A DNA stretch of 64,000 nucleotides from JAJEFO01 sp009843725 (GCA_965243215.1 CBDEUJ010000002.1:124001-188000); one strand, 5' to 3'; positions 7,175 to 16,674 are shown, counted from the first letter of the stretch. Numbers and translations are program-made. Notes: generated by a model from the sequence alone, not told the origin.

Positions 7175-8908
7175 ATGACTTTCAAGTCTGCGGTAATGCT
7201 GGCCTCGTCGCTTGTACTGGCGGCTGCCGGCGGTGTGATCGCGCAGGACGTGGCGCGCGAGGACACGGTGATTTTCGACCTTGATCGCACGATCAAGGAT
7301 CCGGGCAACTTCAACTGGTTCACGCCCGGGACAAAGCGGATGCACGGCGCGCACCAGGCCATGTGGGAGCCGCTCTTCATCCTGAACTACGGGACGGGCG
7401 ATCTCGATCCGTGGCTTGCAACCGGCTACTCGCAGAATGACGACTCGACCGAGTTCACGATAGTCCTGAGGGACGGCGTCGCCTGGTCGGACGGCGAGGC
7501 GTTCAATGCGGACGACGTGGTCTTCACGGTGAACATGGTCCTGAACAACGAGGAGATCTCGAGCCGCGAGGCTGCCACGGTCCGCGCCCAAGTGGCGGGC
7601 GTTGAAGCGATCGACGGCCTGACGGTCAAGTTCAGTCTCAAGGCGTCGAATCCGCGCTTCATCGTCGAGAACTTCGGCGTGCGCATCTTCGGCTCGTTCC
7701 TGATCATGCCGGAACACATCTGGAGTGGAGTGGACGCGGCGACATTCGCCAATTCCGAGCCGATCGGCACCGGGCCGTACACCTTCACCTCCGCCGCCAC
7801 GAACCGTGCGGTGTGGGACCGGGACGACGACTGGTGGGGCGCAAAGACCGGCTTCATGGACCTGCCGGTGCCGAAGAGGCTCATCTGGCTCGAGTCGGGC
7901 GGAGAGGAAAGCCGTGCGCAGCTCATGGCCACGAACCAGCTTGATGCCGCGCAGAACGTTTCGGTCGGCACCTTCGAGGCGATCAAGGCGCAGAACCCTG
8001 CCGTGATTTCATGGCACGACGGCTATCCCTACGCGGCCGCCGATCCCTGCGCACGCCAGCTCGAGATCAACACGACGATCGCGCCGTGGGATGATCCCGA
8101 CATGCGCCGCGCGGTGAACCACATTATCGACCGGACGCAGATCGTGAACGTGGCGGTGGAGGGTGCCACGGTGCCTTCACGCACCATGTTCGTGCAGTAC
8201 GGCTCAATGGCGCCCTTCATCGATGCGGCGGTCGAGGCGGGATACGAACTCTCGCCAACTGCGGACGTGGCTGCAGGCCAGGCATTGATCGAGGCGGAAG
8301 GCTACACCATGGGTTCGGACGGGGTTTACGAGAAGGACGGCAATGATCTCGAGGCCAAGATTCACGTGAACTCGGCTTCGACCGAATACACGCGGACCAT
8401 CGACGTCATCGTCGAACAGCTGAACCGTGCCGGCATCAAGGCGTCGTCGGTTCCCGTTGAGAACGGCGTGTTCTGGGGCGAGGTTCTTCCGTTCGGCACC
8501 TACGAGATGTCCTACAGCTGGCTTTCCTGCGGGTCGGTGAACGAACCTTGGGCATCCATGGGCCGTTACACCGTGAAGGACGTGGTTCCAGTGGGCGAAC
8601 GCTCGCCGAGCTTCAACAACACGGCTCGGTGGGAATCCGAGGCGGCTCACAAGTACTCTGCGATCGTCGACGAGATGGCCTCGCGGCCGCTCGGGGACCC
8701 GGAAGTGCCGGGAATGGTGGCGGAGGCGTATCAGTATCTGCATGAGGAGATGCCGTTCATTCCGCTCGTGCAGTCGGCGAAGCTGCTTCCGTTCAACACC
8801 ACCTACTGGACAGGCTGGCCATCAAGCGAGAACTACTACAACCACCCGTACTTCTGGTGGAACCATACCCACCAGATCATCCACAACCTGGAGAAGGCGG
8901 ACGGCTGA
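7175..8908 (+). CDS. ABC transporter solute-binding protein, family 5 (peptide/oligosaccharide class)
   Basis: The mature periplasmic receptor has about 550 residues and belongs to the SBP_bac_5 class (DppA/OppA/CbtA-like). ATG 7175 is chosen because a strong ggagga lies just upstream. The first 25 residues form a signal peptide (basic FKS, hydrophobic LASSLVLAAAG, cut near IAQ-D). Class hallmarks are the early MWEPLF, the NADDVVFT segment (as in TAEDVVFS), IGTGPYTF, and ALLALVE-like helices in the second lobe. The final third is aromatic-rich (TTYWTGWP, FWWNHTH), which resembles carbohydrate-binding members of this family more than peptide binders. It heads a complete importer and is followed by a perfect stem-loop. 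Confidence 0.92.
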   Translation: MTFKSAVMLASSLVLAAAGGVIAQDVAREDTVIFDLDRTIKDPGNFNWFTPGTKRMHGAHQAMWEPLFILNYGTGDLDPWLATGYSQNDDSTEFTIVLRDGVAWSDGEAFNADDVVFTVNMVLNNEEISSREAATVRAQVAGVEAIDGLTVKFSLKASNPRFIVENFGVRIFGSFLIMPEHIWSGVDAATFANSEPIGTGPYTFTSAATNRAVWDRDDDWWGAKTGFMDLPVPKRLIWLESGGEESRAQLMATNQLDAAQNVSVGTFEAIKAQNPAVISWHDGYPYAAADPCARQLEINTTIAPWDDPDMRRAVNHIIDRTQIVNVAVEGATVPSRTMFVQYGSMAPFIDAAVEAGYELSPTADVAAGQALIEAEGYTMGSDGVYEKDGNDLEAKIHVNSASTEYTRTIDVIVEQLNRAGIKASSVPVENGVFWGEVLPFGTYEMSYSWLSCGSVNEPWASMGRYTVKDVVPVGERSPSFNNTARWESEAAHKYSAIVDEMASRPLGDPEVPGMVAEAYQYLHEEMPFIPLVQSAKLLPFNTTYWTGWPSSENYYNHPYFWWNHTHQIIHNLEKADG

Positions 8909-8930
8909 ACGCCTTGATCAGCCACTTGGC

Positions 8931-8955
8931 GGGGACGCGCGAGCAGCGCGTCCCC
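8931..8955 (+). promoter_or_regulatory. stem-loop after the binding-protein gene
   Basis: A perfect 10-bp inverted repeat (8931-8940 with 8946-8955) with a 5-nt loop begins 22 bases after the binding-protein stop. All arms are G/C-rich (one A-T pair). No T-run follows. In multicistronic ABC operons such structures stabilise the upstream mRNA or attenuate transcription into the permeases. Confidence 0.7.
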
Positions 8956-8981
8956 GTGCGACCGGAACGGAACATGGATCA

Positions 8982-9457
8982 ATGCCGGAAATCCAGCGCT
9001 CGTTCGAGGAAGGCGGATATTGTCATGCAAGAGGAGATTTCCGTGCGGACGAGGTTGCAGCCCTTGAGCGCGACTTCGACCGGATCGTGGCGCAGCTTGC
9101 GGCCGGCCGCCAGGGCGCCGACGTGACATGGGAAGGTCCGGAAGTTCGGAAGACTTCCTGTGCCTCGACTGGATCGAGTGCGCAGACGGGCGCCAGAAGG
9201 TAGACATGCTCGACCGCTTCCCGATTGCGGAGCCTGCGGTGATTGAGGCCGAGCCGGGTGACGCCGTGTTCTTTAACTGCCTTGCGTTGCACGGTTCGTT
9301 GCCGAGCCGATCCAGGCAGGCACGCAGGACCGAGCTTCGCCAGATGCATGCCGGATCCGACCGGGTCGTGGACGGAAACCGACATCCCGACGAACGCGTG
9401 GTTCCGCGAGGTTGGAGCCACTGCATAAGCCGCACTGCAGCAGGCCTGGCGTCATGA
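8982..9457 (+). pseudogene. decayed phytanoyl-CoA dioxygenase-like gene
   Basis: From ATG 8982 one frame reads about 60 residues of a PhyH N-terminus (EEGGYCHARGDF, then DEVAALERDFDRI) and then ends at 9203 after unrelated residues. A different frame from about 9150 reads a PhyH C-terminus: EAEPGDAVFFNCLALHGSLP followed by RTELRQMHAG, including the distal iron-ligand His and the Arg-rich 2-oxoglutarate region. The middle of the fold, including the H-x-D iron ligands, is missing, roughly 100 residues. This indicates an internal deletion plus frameshift, so no active enzyme should be made. It is not a copy of the intact oxygenase at 5549, as the N-termini differ. It sits inside the ABC operon between the binding protein and first permease. 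Confidence 0.75.
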
Positions 9458-9532
9458 ATGCGGGTTGATCCCGTCTGCGAATGACGCAACGGTGGCGACT
9501 GCAAGGTCGGGGTTCGGGCCAGGGAGAAGGGC

Positions 9533-10549
9533 ATGGGACGCATCCCGCGGTCATATGTCTTGAATCGCGTCGTGACGCTGCTGCTCACGGTATGGATCGC
9601 CGCGACGCTCATCTGGATCATACCCAGGCTTTCGCCGATCGATCCCGCCGACATCATGCTCGGCCGCATGGCGGCGGGAGCAGGCGCGGTCGAGAATGCC
9701 GACCAGATACTTGAACGGCTGAAGGAGAACTTCGGGCTCAATGACCCGCTGGCCGTCCAGTATGTCAAGTACATCAGAAACGTGGTGACATTCGACTTCG
9801 GTCTCTCGACGGCGACGTTCCCGACGCAGGTGTCGACCCTCATCGCGCGTGCCTTGCCGTGGACTGTCGGGCTCATGCTCCTTTCGGTTGTCATCACCTT
9901 TTTCATCGGCAACGCGCTTGGTGCGCTAATGGCCTGGGACAGGTCGCCGAAGCTGGTTCGCGTCGCGATTCCGGCCGCTATGGTCTTCACGTCAATTCCG
10001 CCAATTCTCTCGGGCTTGCTGTTGATGTGGATACTTGCGGCAAAGCTCCGATGGTTCCCGCTGACAGGAGCCTACGGGTTGACAGTCGAGCCCGGATGGA
10101 CGTGGGGGTTCGTCCAGTCGGTGATCCATCACGGCTTTCTTCCGGCACTTTCCATCGTGATCGTGACTTTCGGATTCTGGGCGCTCGGCATGCGTGGCCT
10201 TATGATCACCGTGCAGGGGGAGGACTACGTTACTCTTGCGAAGGCCAAGGGCCTGCGACCACGCTACATTCTGTATCGGTACATGATCCGGAACGCCATT
10301 CTGCCCCAGATCACGGCGTTTGCGCTCAAGATCGGGCTCTTGGTCGCGGGGCAGGTGCTGGTCGAGCGCATCTTTGCCTACAACGGCATGGGAAAGCTCC
10401 TCTACGACGCGATCCTCGACCAGGACTTCCCGGTCATACAAGGCGTGAGTTTCGTCATCATCCTGATGACCGCGGCAAGCGTGTTTCTCGTTGATCTGGT
10501 CTATCCGTTCGTGGACCCGCGCATCAGGCATGACGGGGGCGAGGCATGA
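9533..10549 (+). CDS. ABC transporter permease, DppB-like
   Basis: This is a 338-residue inner-membrane permease starting at ATG 9533 with an agggagaagg ribosome binding site. It has the DppB/OppB layout: one N-terminal transmembrane helix (residues 12-32), a periplasmic stretch of about 70 residues, then five helices. The EAA loop that docks the ATPase is visible as EDYVTLAKAKGL (residues about 228-239). The product would pair with the next-gene permease to form the translocation path. Stop and start overlap (ATGA) with that gene, so the two are translationally coupled. It is separated from the binding-protein gene by the stem-loop and the decayed dioxygenase. Confidence 0.95.
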   Translation: MGRIPRSYVLNRVVTLLLTVWIAATLIWIIPRLSPIDPADIMLGRMAAGAGAVENADQILERLKENFGLNDPLAVQYVKYIRNVVTFDFGLSTATFPTQVSTLIARALPWTVGLMLLSVVITFFIGNALGALMAWDRSPKLVRVAIPAAMVFTSIPPILSGLLLMWILAAKLRWFPLTGAYGLTVEPGWTWGFVQSVIHHGFLPALSIVIVTFGFWALGMRGLMITVQGEDYVTLAKAKGLRPRYILYRYMIRNAILPQITAFALKIGLLVAGQVLVERIFAYNGMGKLLYDAILDQDFPVIQGVSFVIILMTAASVFLVDLVYPFVDPRIRHDGGEA

Positions 10550-11457
10550 CTGGAAATCGTGCCGGAGAGATCAAGGGGTGGCGTATGCGCCGCTTCGAAT
10601 CTCCATGGATCAACCCGAAGCTCTTCTGGGGCGCAGGGCTTCTGCTTGCCGTGGTGGCGCTCGGGATCATCGGAAGGGTGTCCTGGAACCTTGATCTCGC
10701 GTTTACAGGTGCAGCCCCTCTGAAGCTGCCGCCGGTCGGCTTTGAAAACCTGCGAGGCCAGGAAGGCGCATGGAATCATCCGATTGGCACGGACGGTTCC
10801 GGACGCGACATGCTGGCCCTGATCGTGATCGGGGCGCCGAATTCGCTTTTTGTCGGGCTGCTGGCATCGCTCATAGGCATGTCGCTCGGCATCTTTCTGG
10901 GTTTCTCCGCCGGATTCATCGGCGGTCGGACCGATGACGTCATTCGCGTGCTTTCCGACGTGATGATCACCATTCCGCCACTTCTCATTCTGGTCGTGGT
11001 GCAATCCGCCTGGGGCGACGTGTCGTTGACGATGATGGCCCTGCTGATTGCAGGGTTTGTCTGGCAGTCGCCGACGCGGTTGATCCGGGCACAGGTGCTT
11101 TCGATGAAGCAATCGGGTTACGTGCAGATGGCGCGCCTTTCGGGAGCCTCGACGATGCACGTCATGTTCCGGGAAATGCTGCCGAATCTGGTGCCGTATC
11201 TCTTCGGTTCGTTCATCGCTAACGTCACGACCTCCATCGTGACCGCCGTGGGGCTTGAAGTTCTCGGCCTTGGTCCGCAACGCATTCCCACGCTTGGCCG
11301 AACGATCTACGAGGCGATCAATGCCGGGGCGCTGATTCAGAACCTTTGGTGGTGGTGGGGCATTCCGACGCTGCTTCTCGGTCTCATGTTCATCGGTCTC
11401 CTGCTCATCAATCTCGGACTCGACGAGGTGTCCAACCCGAGGCTGAGGAAGCTGTAG
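10546..11457 (+). CDS. ABC transporter permease, DppC-like
   Basis: This is a 303-residue inner-membrane permease of the DppC/OppC type, whose ATG overlaps the preceding stop. It has a cytoplasmic N-terminus, one helix near residues 20-40, a short periplasmic domain containing IGTDGSGRDML (the conserved G-T-D-x-x-G-R-D motif of this subfamily), then five helices. The EAA loop reads KQSGYVQMARLSGAS. The end is NLGLDEVSNPRLRK, close to the DppC consensus D-x-L-N-P-R. The second half of the heterodimeric channel is thus complete. A 142-bp gap follows before the ATPase gene. Confidence 0.95.
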   Translation: MTGNRAGEIKGWRMRRFESPWINPKLFWGAGLLLAVVALGIIGRVSWNLDLAFTGAAPLKLPPVGFENLRGQEGAWNHPIGTDGSGRDMLALIVIGAPNSLFVGLLASLIGMSLGIFLGFSAGFIGGRTDDVIRVLSDVMITIPPLLILVVVQSAWGDVSLTMMALLIAGFVWQSPTRLIRAQVLSMKQSGYVQMARLSGASTMHVMFREMLPNLVPYLFGSFIANVTTSIVTAVGLEVLGLGPQRIPTLGRTIYEAINAGALIQNLWWWWGIPTLLLGLMFIGLLLINLGLDEVSNPRLRKL

Positions 11458-11599
11458 TGGCTGTGGTCTGTCATGCCCTGTGGAATTGCGGCGTCTGGCG
11501 CCGGATCAAGAGCGCCGCCAGACGGGTCTTCCCGCAAGGGCCTCACGTGAACTTGGCGCCTTGGCGCCTCGCCGGATCATTCGAAGGCGGGAGCGCGCG

Positions 11600-13330
11600 A
11601 TGAACGCCCTGAACGTGACCGGCCTCTCCATAGACTTCCCTACCGCTCGTGGTGTCGTTCACGCGTTGACCGACCTTTCGTTCTCCGTGGCACGAGGCCG
11701 CCGACTGGGGATCATAGGCGAGTCCGGGTCGGGCAAGACCACGACGGCGCTCGCGGTCATGCGGATGCTGGCAAGTCCGGGGTTCGTGAGCGGCGGCTCG
11801 ATTCGCCTCGCAGACCTGGACGTGCTGGCGCTCCCGGAAGAAGAGATGCGCAGGGCCCGGCTTCGTCGTGTCAGCTACATACCTCAGGGCGCGATGAATT
11901 CCCTGAATCCGGTGATGCGCGTCAAGGACCAGCTCAAGGACGCGATCATCGCGCACGAGGGCCGGACGGAACGGGAGGCCCTGCGGACGCGGATCAAGGA
12001 CGCGTTCGCGGGCGTTGGATTGCCGGAGCATGCCGGATCGCTGTATCCGCATGAACTTTCCGGCGGGATGAAGCAACGGGTCTGCATCGCGCTCGGCGTG
12101 ATTCTTAACCCGGAGCTGATAATTGCAGACGAACCGACCTCCGCCCTCGACGTGGTCACGCAGCGCCAGGTCATGCAGACCTTGAAGGGCGTTCAGCAAA
12201 GGATTGGTGCCGCATTGATCCTGATTGGCCACGACATGGGACTCATGGCACAGGCCGTGGATGAGCTGGTGGTGCTGAAGGACGGCATTCTCGTCGAGCA
12301 CGGCGACATGCGCCGGGTCATCGGGAATCCCCACCACCCCTATACGCGCGAGCTCGTGGCATCCGTCCCGCTTGTCGGCGGAGAGAGCTTTCTCGGGAAC
12401 GCCTCCGTTGCGCCGGGATTTGCGCAGGCTCGCGAGGGTCTCCCGCTTCTCGAATTCGAGAATGTGCACAAGGACTATGGCGGGATCACCGCCTTGCATC
12501 CCATGAGTTTCAGCCTCCACGGCGACGAGCCCAAGATCATCTCGATCGTTGGCCAGTCCGGGAGCGGAAAGTCGACAATGGGGTCGATCATGCTCGGCTT
12601 CAATCCGCCGTCGACAGGACGAGTGCTGTTCGAGCGTCAGGACGTCGCTCGCATGTCACCGCAGCAGTCACGGGATTTCCGCAAGAACGTGCAGGCGGTC
12701 TTCCAGGATCCCTATGCCTGCTTCAATCCGTTCTACCGGGTGGACCATGCCTTGAACTTTCCGTTCCGGAGATTCGGTTACGCCACTTCGGACACGCAGG
12801 TTCAGGAGAGCATGCACCAGGCTTGCCAAGCCGTGGGTCTCGATCCCGCTCTCATTCTTCGTCGTTATCCACATGAACTTTCCGGCGGGCAGCGCCAGCG
12901 GTTGATCGTGGCGCGTGCGCTCATGCTGAACCCGAAGCTTCTCGTTGCCGACGAGCCCGTCTCGATGGTTGACGCCAGCCTTCGCGCCACGATCCTGAAG
13001 AACATCTATGACCTGAAGGACAGTCACGGAATCTCCATCTTCTACATCACGCATGACCTGGCCACGGCCTATCATGTCTCGGACTACGTCATGGTTCTCT
13101 ACAAGGGACAGGTCGTGGAGGCCGGACCGCCGAGGGAGGTGATTGGAGATCCGCAGCACCCGTACACGCAGCTGTTGATCGCCTCGATTCCTTGGCCAGA
13201 CCCCGACCGTGAATGGGGTGGAACGACAACGGCAGCCGAAGACATCGCGGCACTCGATGCAATGGACCGCGATGCCCCGACAGTCTTCAGGGGCGACATT
13301 TCGGGTTTCAGGCTTGATGTTGGAGAATAG
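11600..13330 (+). CDS. fused ABC transporter ATPase (DppD-DppF-like double nucleotide-binding domain)
   Basis: The protein has 576 residues and carries two complete nucleotide-binding domains in one chain. ATG 11600 fits the domain start; the frame is open 120 bp further upstream but those residues resemble nothing. Domain 1 (residues about 1-265): Walker A GESGSGKTT, signature LSGGMKQR, Walker B LIIADEPTSALD. Domain 2 (about 285-560): Walker A GQSGSGKST, signature LSGGQRQR, Walker B LLVADEPVSMVD. Each is followed by the oligopeptide-class C-terminal motif (NPHHPYT and DPQHPYT). Most peptide importers encode the two ATPases separately, so this fusion fixes 1:1 stoichiometry. The S-M-V-D version of the D-loop in domain 2 is seen in DppF/OppF-like subunits of saccharide importers. 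Confidence 0.95.
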   Translation: MNALNVTGLSIDFPTARGVVHALTDLSFSVARGRRLGIIGESGSGKTTTALAVMRMLASPGFVSGGSIRLADLDVLALPEEEMRRARLRRVSYIPQGAMNSLNPVMRVKDQLKDAIIAHEGRTEREALRTRIKDAFAGVGLPEHAGSLYPHELSGGMKQRVCIALGVILNPELIIADEPTSALDVVTQRQVMQTLKGVQQRIGAALILIGHDMGLMAQAVDELVVLKDGILVEHGDMRRVIGNPHHPYTRELVASVPLVGGESFLGNASVAPGFAQAREGLPLLEFENVHKDYGGITALHPMSFSLHGDEPKIISIVGQSGSGKSTMGSIMLGFNPPSTGRVLFERQDVARMSPQQSRDFRKNVQAVFQDPYACFNPFYRVDHALNFPFRRFGYATSDTQVQESMHQACQAVGLDPALILRRYPHELSGGQRQRLIVARALMLNPKLLVADEPVSMVDASLRATILKNIYDLKDSHGISIFYITHDLATAYHVSDYVMVLYKGQVVEAGPPREVIGDPQHPYTQLLIASIPWPDPDREWGGTTTAAEDIAALDAMDRDAPTVFRGDISGFRLDVGE

Positions 13331-13444
13331 GGATTGGGCGCGCATGAGCGCGACACGGGACCTCGACAGCGGCAGAATGCGGGCGGCAATTGATCTCGGC
13401 CGGATTGGCGGCGCAAGATTCCCAGATCGCGAAGGAGATTGCCC

Positions 13445-16400
13445 ATGAGCCATTTCCTGCGCTTCACGCCGGAGAAAATCCGGCAGCGGATCGCCTTGAT
13501 TCGTCCCTTGGTCCATCGTCAGCACGAGCCGATTCCAGATTTTCGCCTGAAGGAGCTGCCTGACGCCAGTCTTGACCCGCCGCTTGCGGCCGACGCGTCA
13601 AGCTGGGCCACGGTTCCGGCCGAAACCCACTGGGGTCGCTGCGACCTGAATTTCCTGCTGAAGTCGGAGTTTCGCATCCCCAGGGACTGGACGCCGGGCA
13701 GCGCCGCGCTCTTTCTGCCGTTGGGAGAGGCGGGTGACATCTTCACCCATCCGGAGGCGCTGGTCTATGTTGACGGCAAACCTCGCGGCTCTGCCGACCG
13801 CTACCACCACACGATACGGCTGCCTGAAGAGATTCTCGCTGGCAAGACATATGAGCTTGCCCTTCACGGCTGGACCGGGCTGGACGGTTGGCCGCCTGAT
13901 CCGAATGCACGCGACATGCTCTTCATGGGCGAGCCATCGGTAGTTGAAGTCGATTCCGGGGTGCTCGAATTCGCGCTTCTGGCGGAAACTGCGCTCGATA
14001 CCGCGGAACAGCTCAGCGACGATGACGTGACCAAGCACGGCATCCTGAACGCGCTCGACGAGGCTTTCCTTTCCCTCGATACGCGCGATCCGCTTGGTGC
14101 CGCGTTCTACGGTTCGGTTGCGAAGGCGCAAGAAGAGCTTTCACAGCGACTCGCAGAGGCCGGTCGGCCGATCGACGTCACCCTGCATGCCATTGGTCAC
14201 GCACATATGGACATCGCCTACCTTTGGCCGATCAGCCAGATCCGCCGCAAGAACGGGCGCACCTACTCGAACGTGCTGCGCCTGATGGAGCGCTTCCCGG
14301 ACTATCGGTTCAGCCATTCCCAGCCGCAGCTCTACAAGTTTACCGAAACCGACTACCCGCAGGTGTTCGAGGAGATCCGGGAGCGCGTTGCCGAATCCAG
14401 ATGGGAGCCAATTGGCGGGATGTGGGTCGAGCCTGACACCAACATTCCGGGCCCGGAATCGCTCGTGCGCCAGATCCTGCTGGGCCGACAGTACTTTCGT
14501 GAACGCTTCGGAGACGCGGAGACACCCGTCTTGTGGCTGCCCGACACCTTCGGCTTTTCCTGGTGCCTTCCGCAGCTCATGCGTCAGTCGGGGTTGAAAT
14601 GGTTCGTTACCAACAAGGTGAACTGGAACCAGTACTCGCGCATGCCAGCGTCCACGACGTGGTGGCAAGGCATCGATGGCTCCCAGGTCCTTGCACATTT
14701 TCTGACGACACCGCGCGACGTGCAGCATCTGCCGTTCCCGACGAACTACAAGTCCGATCTGTCGGCTGCCGAGGTTATCGGGACCTGGACCCATTCGACG
14801 TCCAAGAGCGGCGTGACCAACCTGCCGATTTGCTACGGCTACGGCGACGGCGGCGGTGGCCCGACCGAAGCGCTGGTGCGCAAGGCACACATCTTCGCGC
14901 ACATGCCAGGAGCGCCAAGGATGCGTCTTTCGACCGTGCGCGAGTTTTTTGAATCCATCGAGACGCAGAGGCTGGACCTGCCTGTCTGGAACGACGAGAT
15001 CTACCTTGAGGGGCATCGCGGCGTCTTCACGTCACAGGGCTGGCTCAAGCGGGCGAACCGGAAATGCGAGAATCTCCTTGCCGAGGCCGAGGCGCTGGCG
15101 GTGCTGTCTGACATGCGGCCTGATCTGGGCATGGCGTGGGAACTCCTTTGCCTGCACCAATTTCACGACACGATCGCCGGAACCGCGATCCGGGAAGTGT
15201 TCACCGACGCGGAGAAAGACTATGTGCGCATCCGGGAGATCGCCGAAACGGCCATCGAGGAAGCCAAGGCGTCGCTTGGACCAGGGATTGCCATCAACCT
15301 GATTCCCCACCGGATGGACCGTGTCGGATTGTTGACGGGCTCCGCGCCGAAAGGCGCCTTGTCGCAAGACGTCGATGGCGGTTGCCTGGTGCATGTGCCC
15401 GACTGCGCGCCGATGGCCGCAACGCCCTTGCCCGCCAAAGGGGCAGGGAAGACCGGGCTAAGCGTTTGCCAGGAGACACAGAAGTTCGTCCTCGAGAACG
15501 AACTGATCCGTGCCGAGATTGACGGACAGGGGGATCTCGTTCGGGTCTATGACAAGGAAGTCGGTCGCGACGTGCTGGTCCCTGGCCGCCCAGGCAACCG
15601 GCTTCAGGCCTTCGAGGATCGCCCGATCAGCTGGGATGCCTGGGACATCGACGCGTTCTTCGAGGACCGTGGCTTTGTCATCGGCGGGGCGACGGAGATC
15701 GAGATCGAGGAGAGCGGCCCGATTCGGGCAAGTCTGCGCATCGAGCGCCAGTTCCAGTCCTCGACCGTTTCCCAGCGCGTCCGGCTGCATCATCACTCGA
15801 AGCGCATTGACTTCGTGACTGAGGTTGACTGGCACGAAACCCACGTCCTCCTGAAGGTGGCCTTTCCCGTGAACATACTGGCGACCATGGCAACCTACGA
15901 GATCCAGTGGGGCGCGATCATGCGACCCACGCATCGCAACACGCCTTGGGACTACGCAAAATTCGAGGTGCCGGCGCAGCGATGGGCGGATCTCAGCGAG
16001 GCCGATTACGGGGTCGCGCTGATCAACGACTGCAAGTACGGCTACGACATTCGCGACAATGTCATGCGGCTCTCGCTCATAAAGTCCGCGACAATGCCCG
16101 ACATTGGCGCCGATCAGGGGCGTCATGTGTTCACGTACGCGCTGTTCCCTCACCGTGGCGACTGGCGGCATGAGGTTCTGGCCCAGGCCGCCGATCTCAA
16201 TCGCCCGTTGCGGCTTGTCCCCGGAAAGCCCGGGCATGAGACTGCTCTCGTTGAATGCGATGCGCCCAACATCATCATCGAGACCATCAAGCCGGCCGAG
16301 GACGGGGAGGGCTGGATTCTGCGCTTTTATGAGGCACATCGTCGCCGCGGACCGGTGGCGCTGACTTTCGATCGCGAGGTGACATCGGTGCGCAGGGTCA

Positions 16401-16498
16401 ACCTGCTTGAAGATCCGGGTGCTTCCTTGCCAGTTGTTGACGGCCAGGTCACTCTGACGGTCACGCCTTTCGAGATCGTGTCGCTGCATGTAAGCTGA
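13445..16498 (+). CDS. alpha-mannosidase, glycoside hydrolase family 38
   Basis: This is a 1017-residue retaining alpha-mannosidase of the GH38 family. ATG 13445 follows a clear gaaggag at 13431-13437. An N-terminal beta-rich domain (about 1-240) precedes the catalytic barrel, which starts at GHAHMDIAYLW (His and Asp zinc ligands, about 251-256). The predicted nucleophile is the Asp in WLPDTFGF (about residue 367). A helical three-bundle domain follows (CLHQFHDTIAGTAI, with a further zinc-ligand His), then a large beta-sandwich C-terminus (MATYEIQWG, FEVPAQRWADLSE). No signal peptide is seen, so it should act in the cytosol on imported substrate. Family members cleave alpha-mannosides from N-glycans, manno-oligosaccharides or mannosylglycerate. 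Being last in the importer cluster, it probably defines the transported compound as an alpha-mannoside. Confidence 0.95.
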   Translation: MSHFLRFTPEKIRQRIALIRPLVHRQHEPIPDFRLKELPDASLDPPLAADASSWATVPAETHWGRCDLNFLLKSEFRIPRDWTPGSAALFLPLGEAGDIFTHPEALVYVDGKPRGSADRYHHTIRLPEEILAGKTYELALHGWTGLDGWPPDPNARDMLFMGEPSVVEVDSGVLEFALLAETALDTAEQLSDDDVTKHGILNALDEAFLSLDTRDPLGAAFYGSVAKAQEELSQRLAEAGRPIDVTLHAIGHAHMDIAYLWPISQIRRKNGRTYSNVLRLMERFPDYRFSHSQPQLYKFTETDYPQVFEEIRERVAESRWEPIGGMWVEPDTNIPGPESLVRQILLGRQYFRERFGDAETPVLWLPDTFGFSWCLPQLMRQSGLKWFVTNKVNWNQYSRMPASTTWWQGIDGSQVLAHFLTTPRDVQHLPFPTNYKSDLSAAEVIGTWTHSTSKSGVTNLPICYGYGDGGGGPTEALVRKAHIFAHMPGAPRMRLSTVREFFESIETQRLDLPVWNDEIYLEGHRGVFTSQGWLKRANRKCENLLAEAEALAVLSDMRPDLGMAWELLCLHQFHDTIAGTAIREVFTDAEKDYVRIREIAETAIEEAKASLGPGIAINLIPHRMDRVGLLTGSAPKGALSQDVDGGCLVHVPDCAPMAATPLPAKGAGKTGLSVCQETQKFVLENELIRAEIDGQGDLVRVYDKEVGRDVLVPGRPGNRLQAFEDRPISWDAWDIDAFFEDRGFVIGGATEIEIEESGPIRASLRIERQFQSSTVSQRVRLHHHSKRIDFVTEVDWHETHVLLKVAFPVNILATMATYEIQWGAIMRPTHRNTPWDYAKFEVPAQRWADLSEADYGVALINDCKYGYDIRDNVMRLSLIKSATMPDIGADQGRHVFTYALFPHRGDWRHEVLAQAADLNRPLRLVPGKPGHETALVECDAPNIIIETIKPAEDGEGWILRFYEAHRRRGPVALTFDREVTSVRRVNLLEDPGASLPVVDGQVTLTVTPFEIVSLHVS

Positions 16499-16674
16499 GG
16501 CGCAATTTCACAGACCTCGATGACTGTCTGGGCAATGGCGATTTGCTGGCATGCAACGCAAGAGCGCGCTCGCAGTCCAGCGACCACGACGATGGCGGCG
16601 GAAGAGCGGCACCGGTCTTCGGCATGCAGCCATGAACTCTCGCCTGACCGGCGGCACACGGTCCACCCAAAGGG

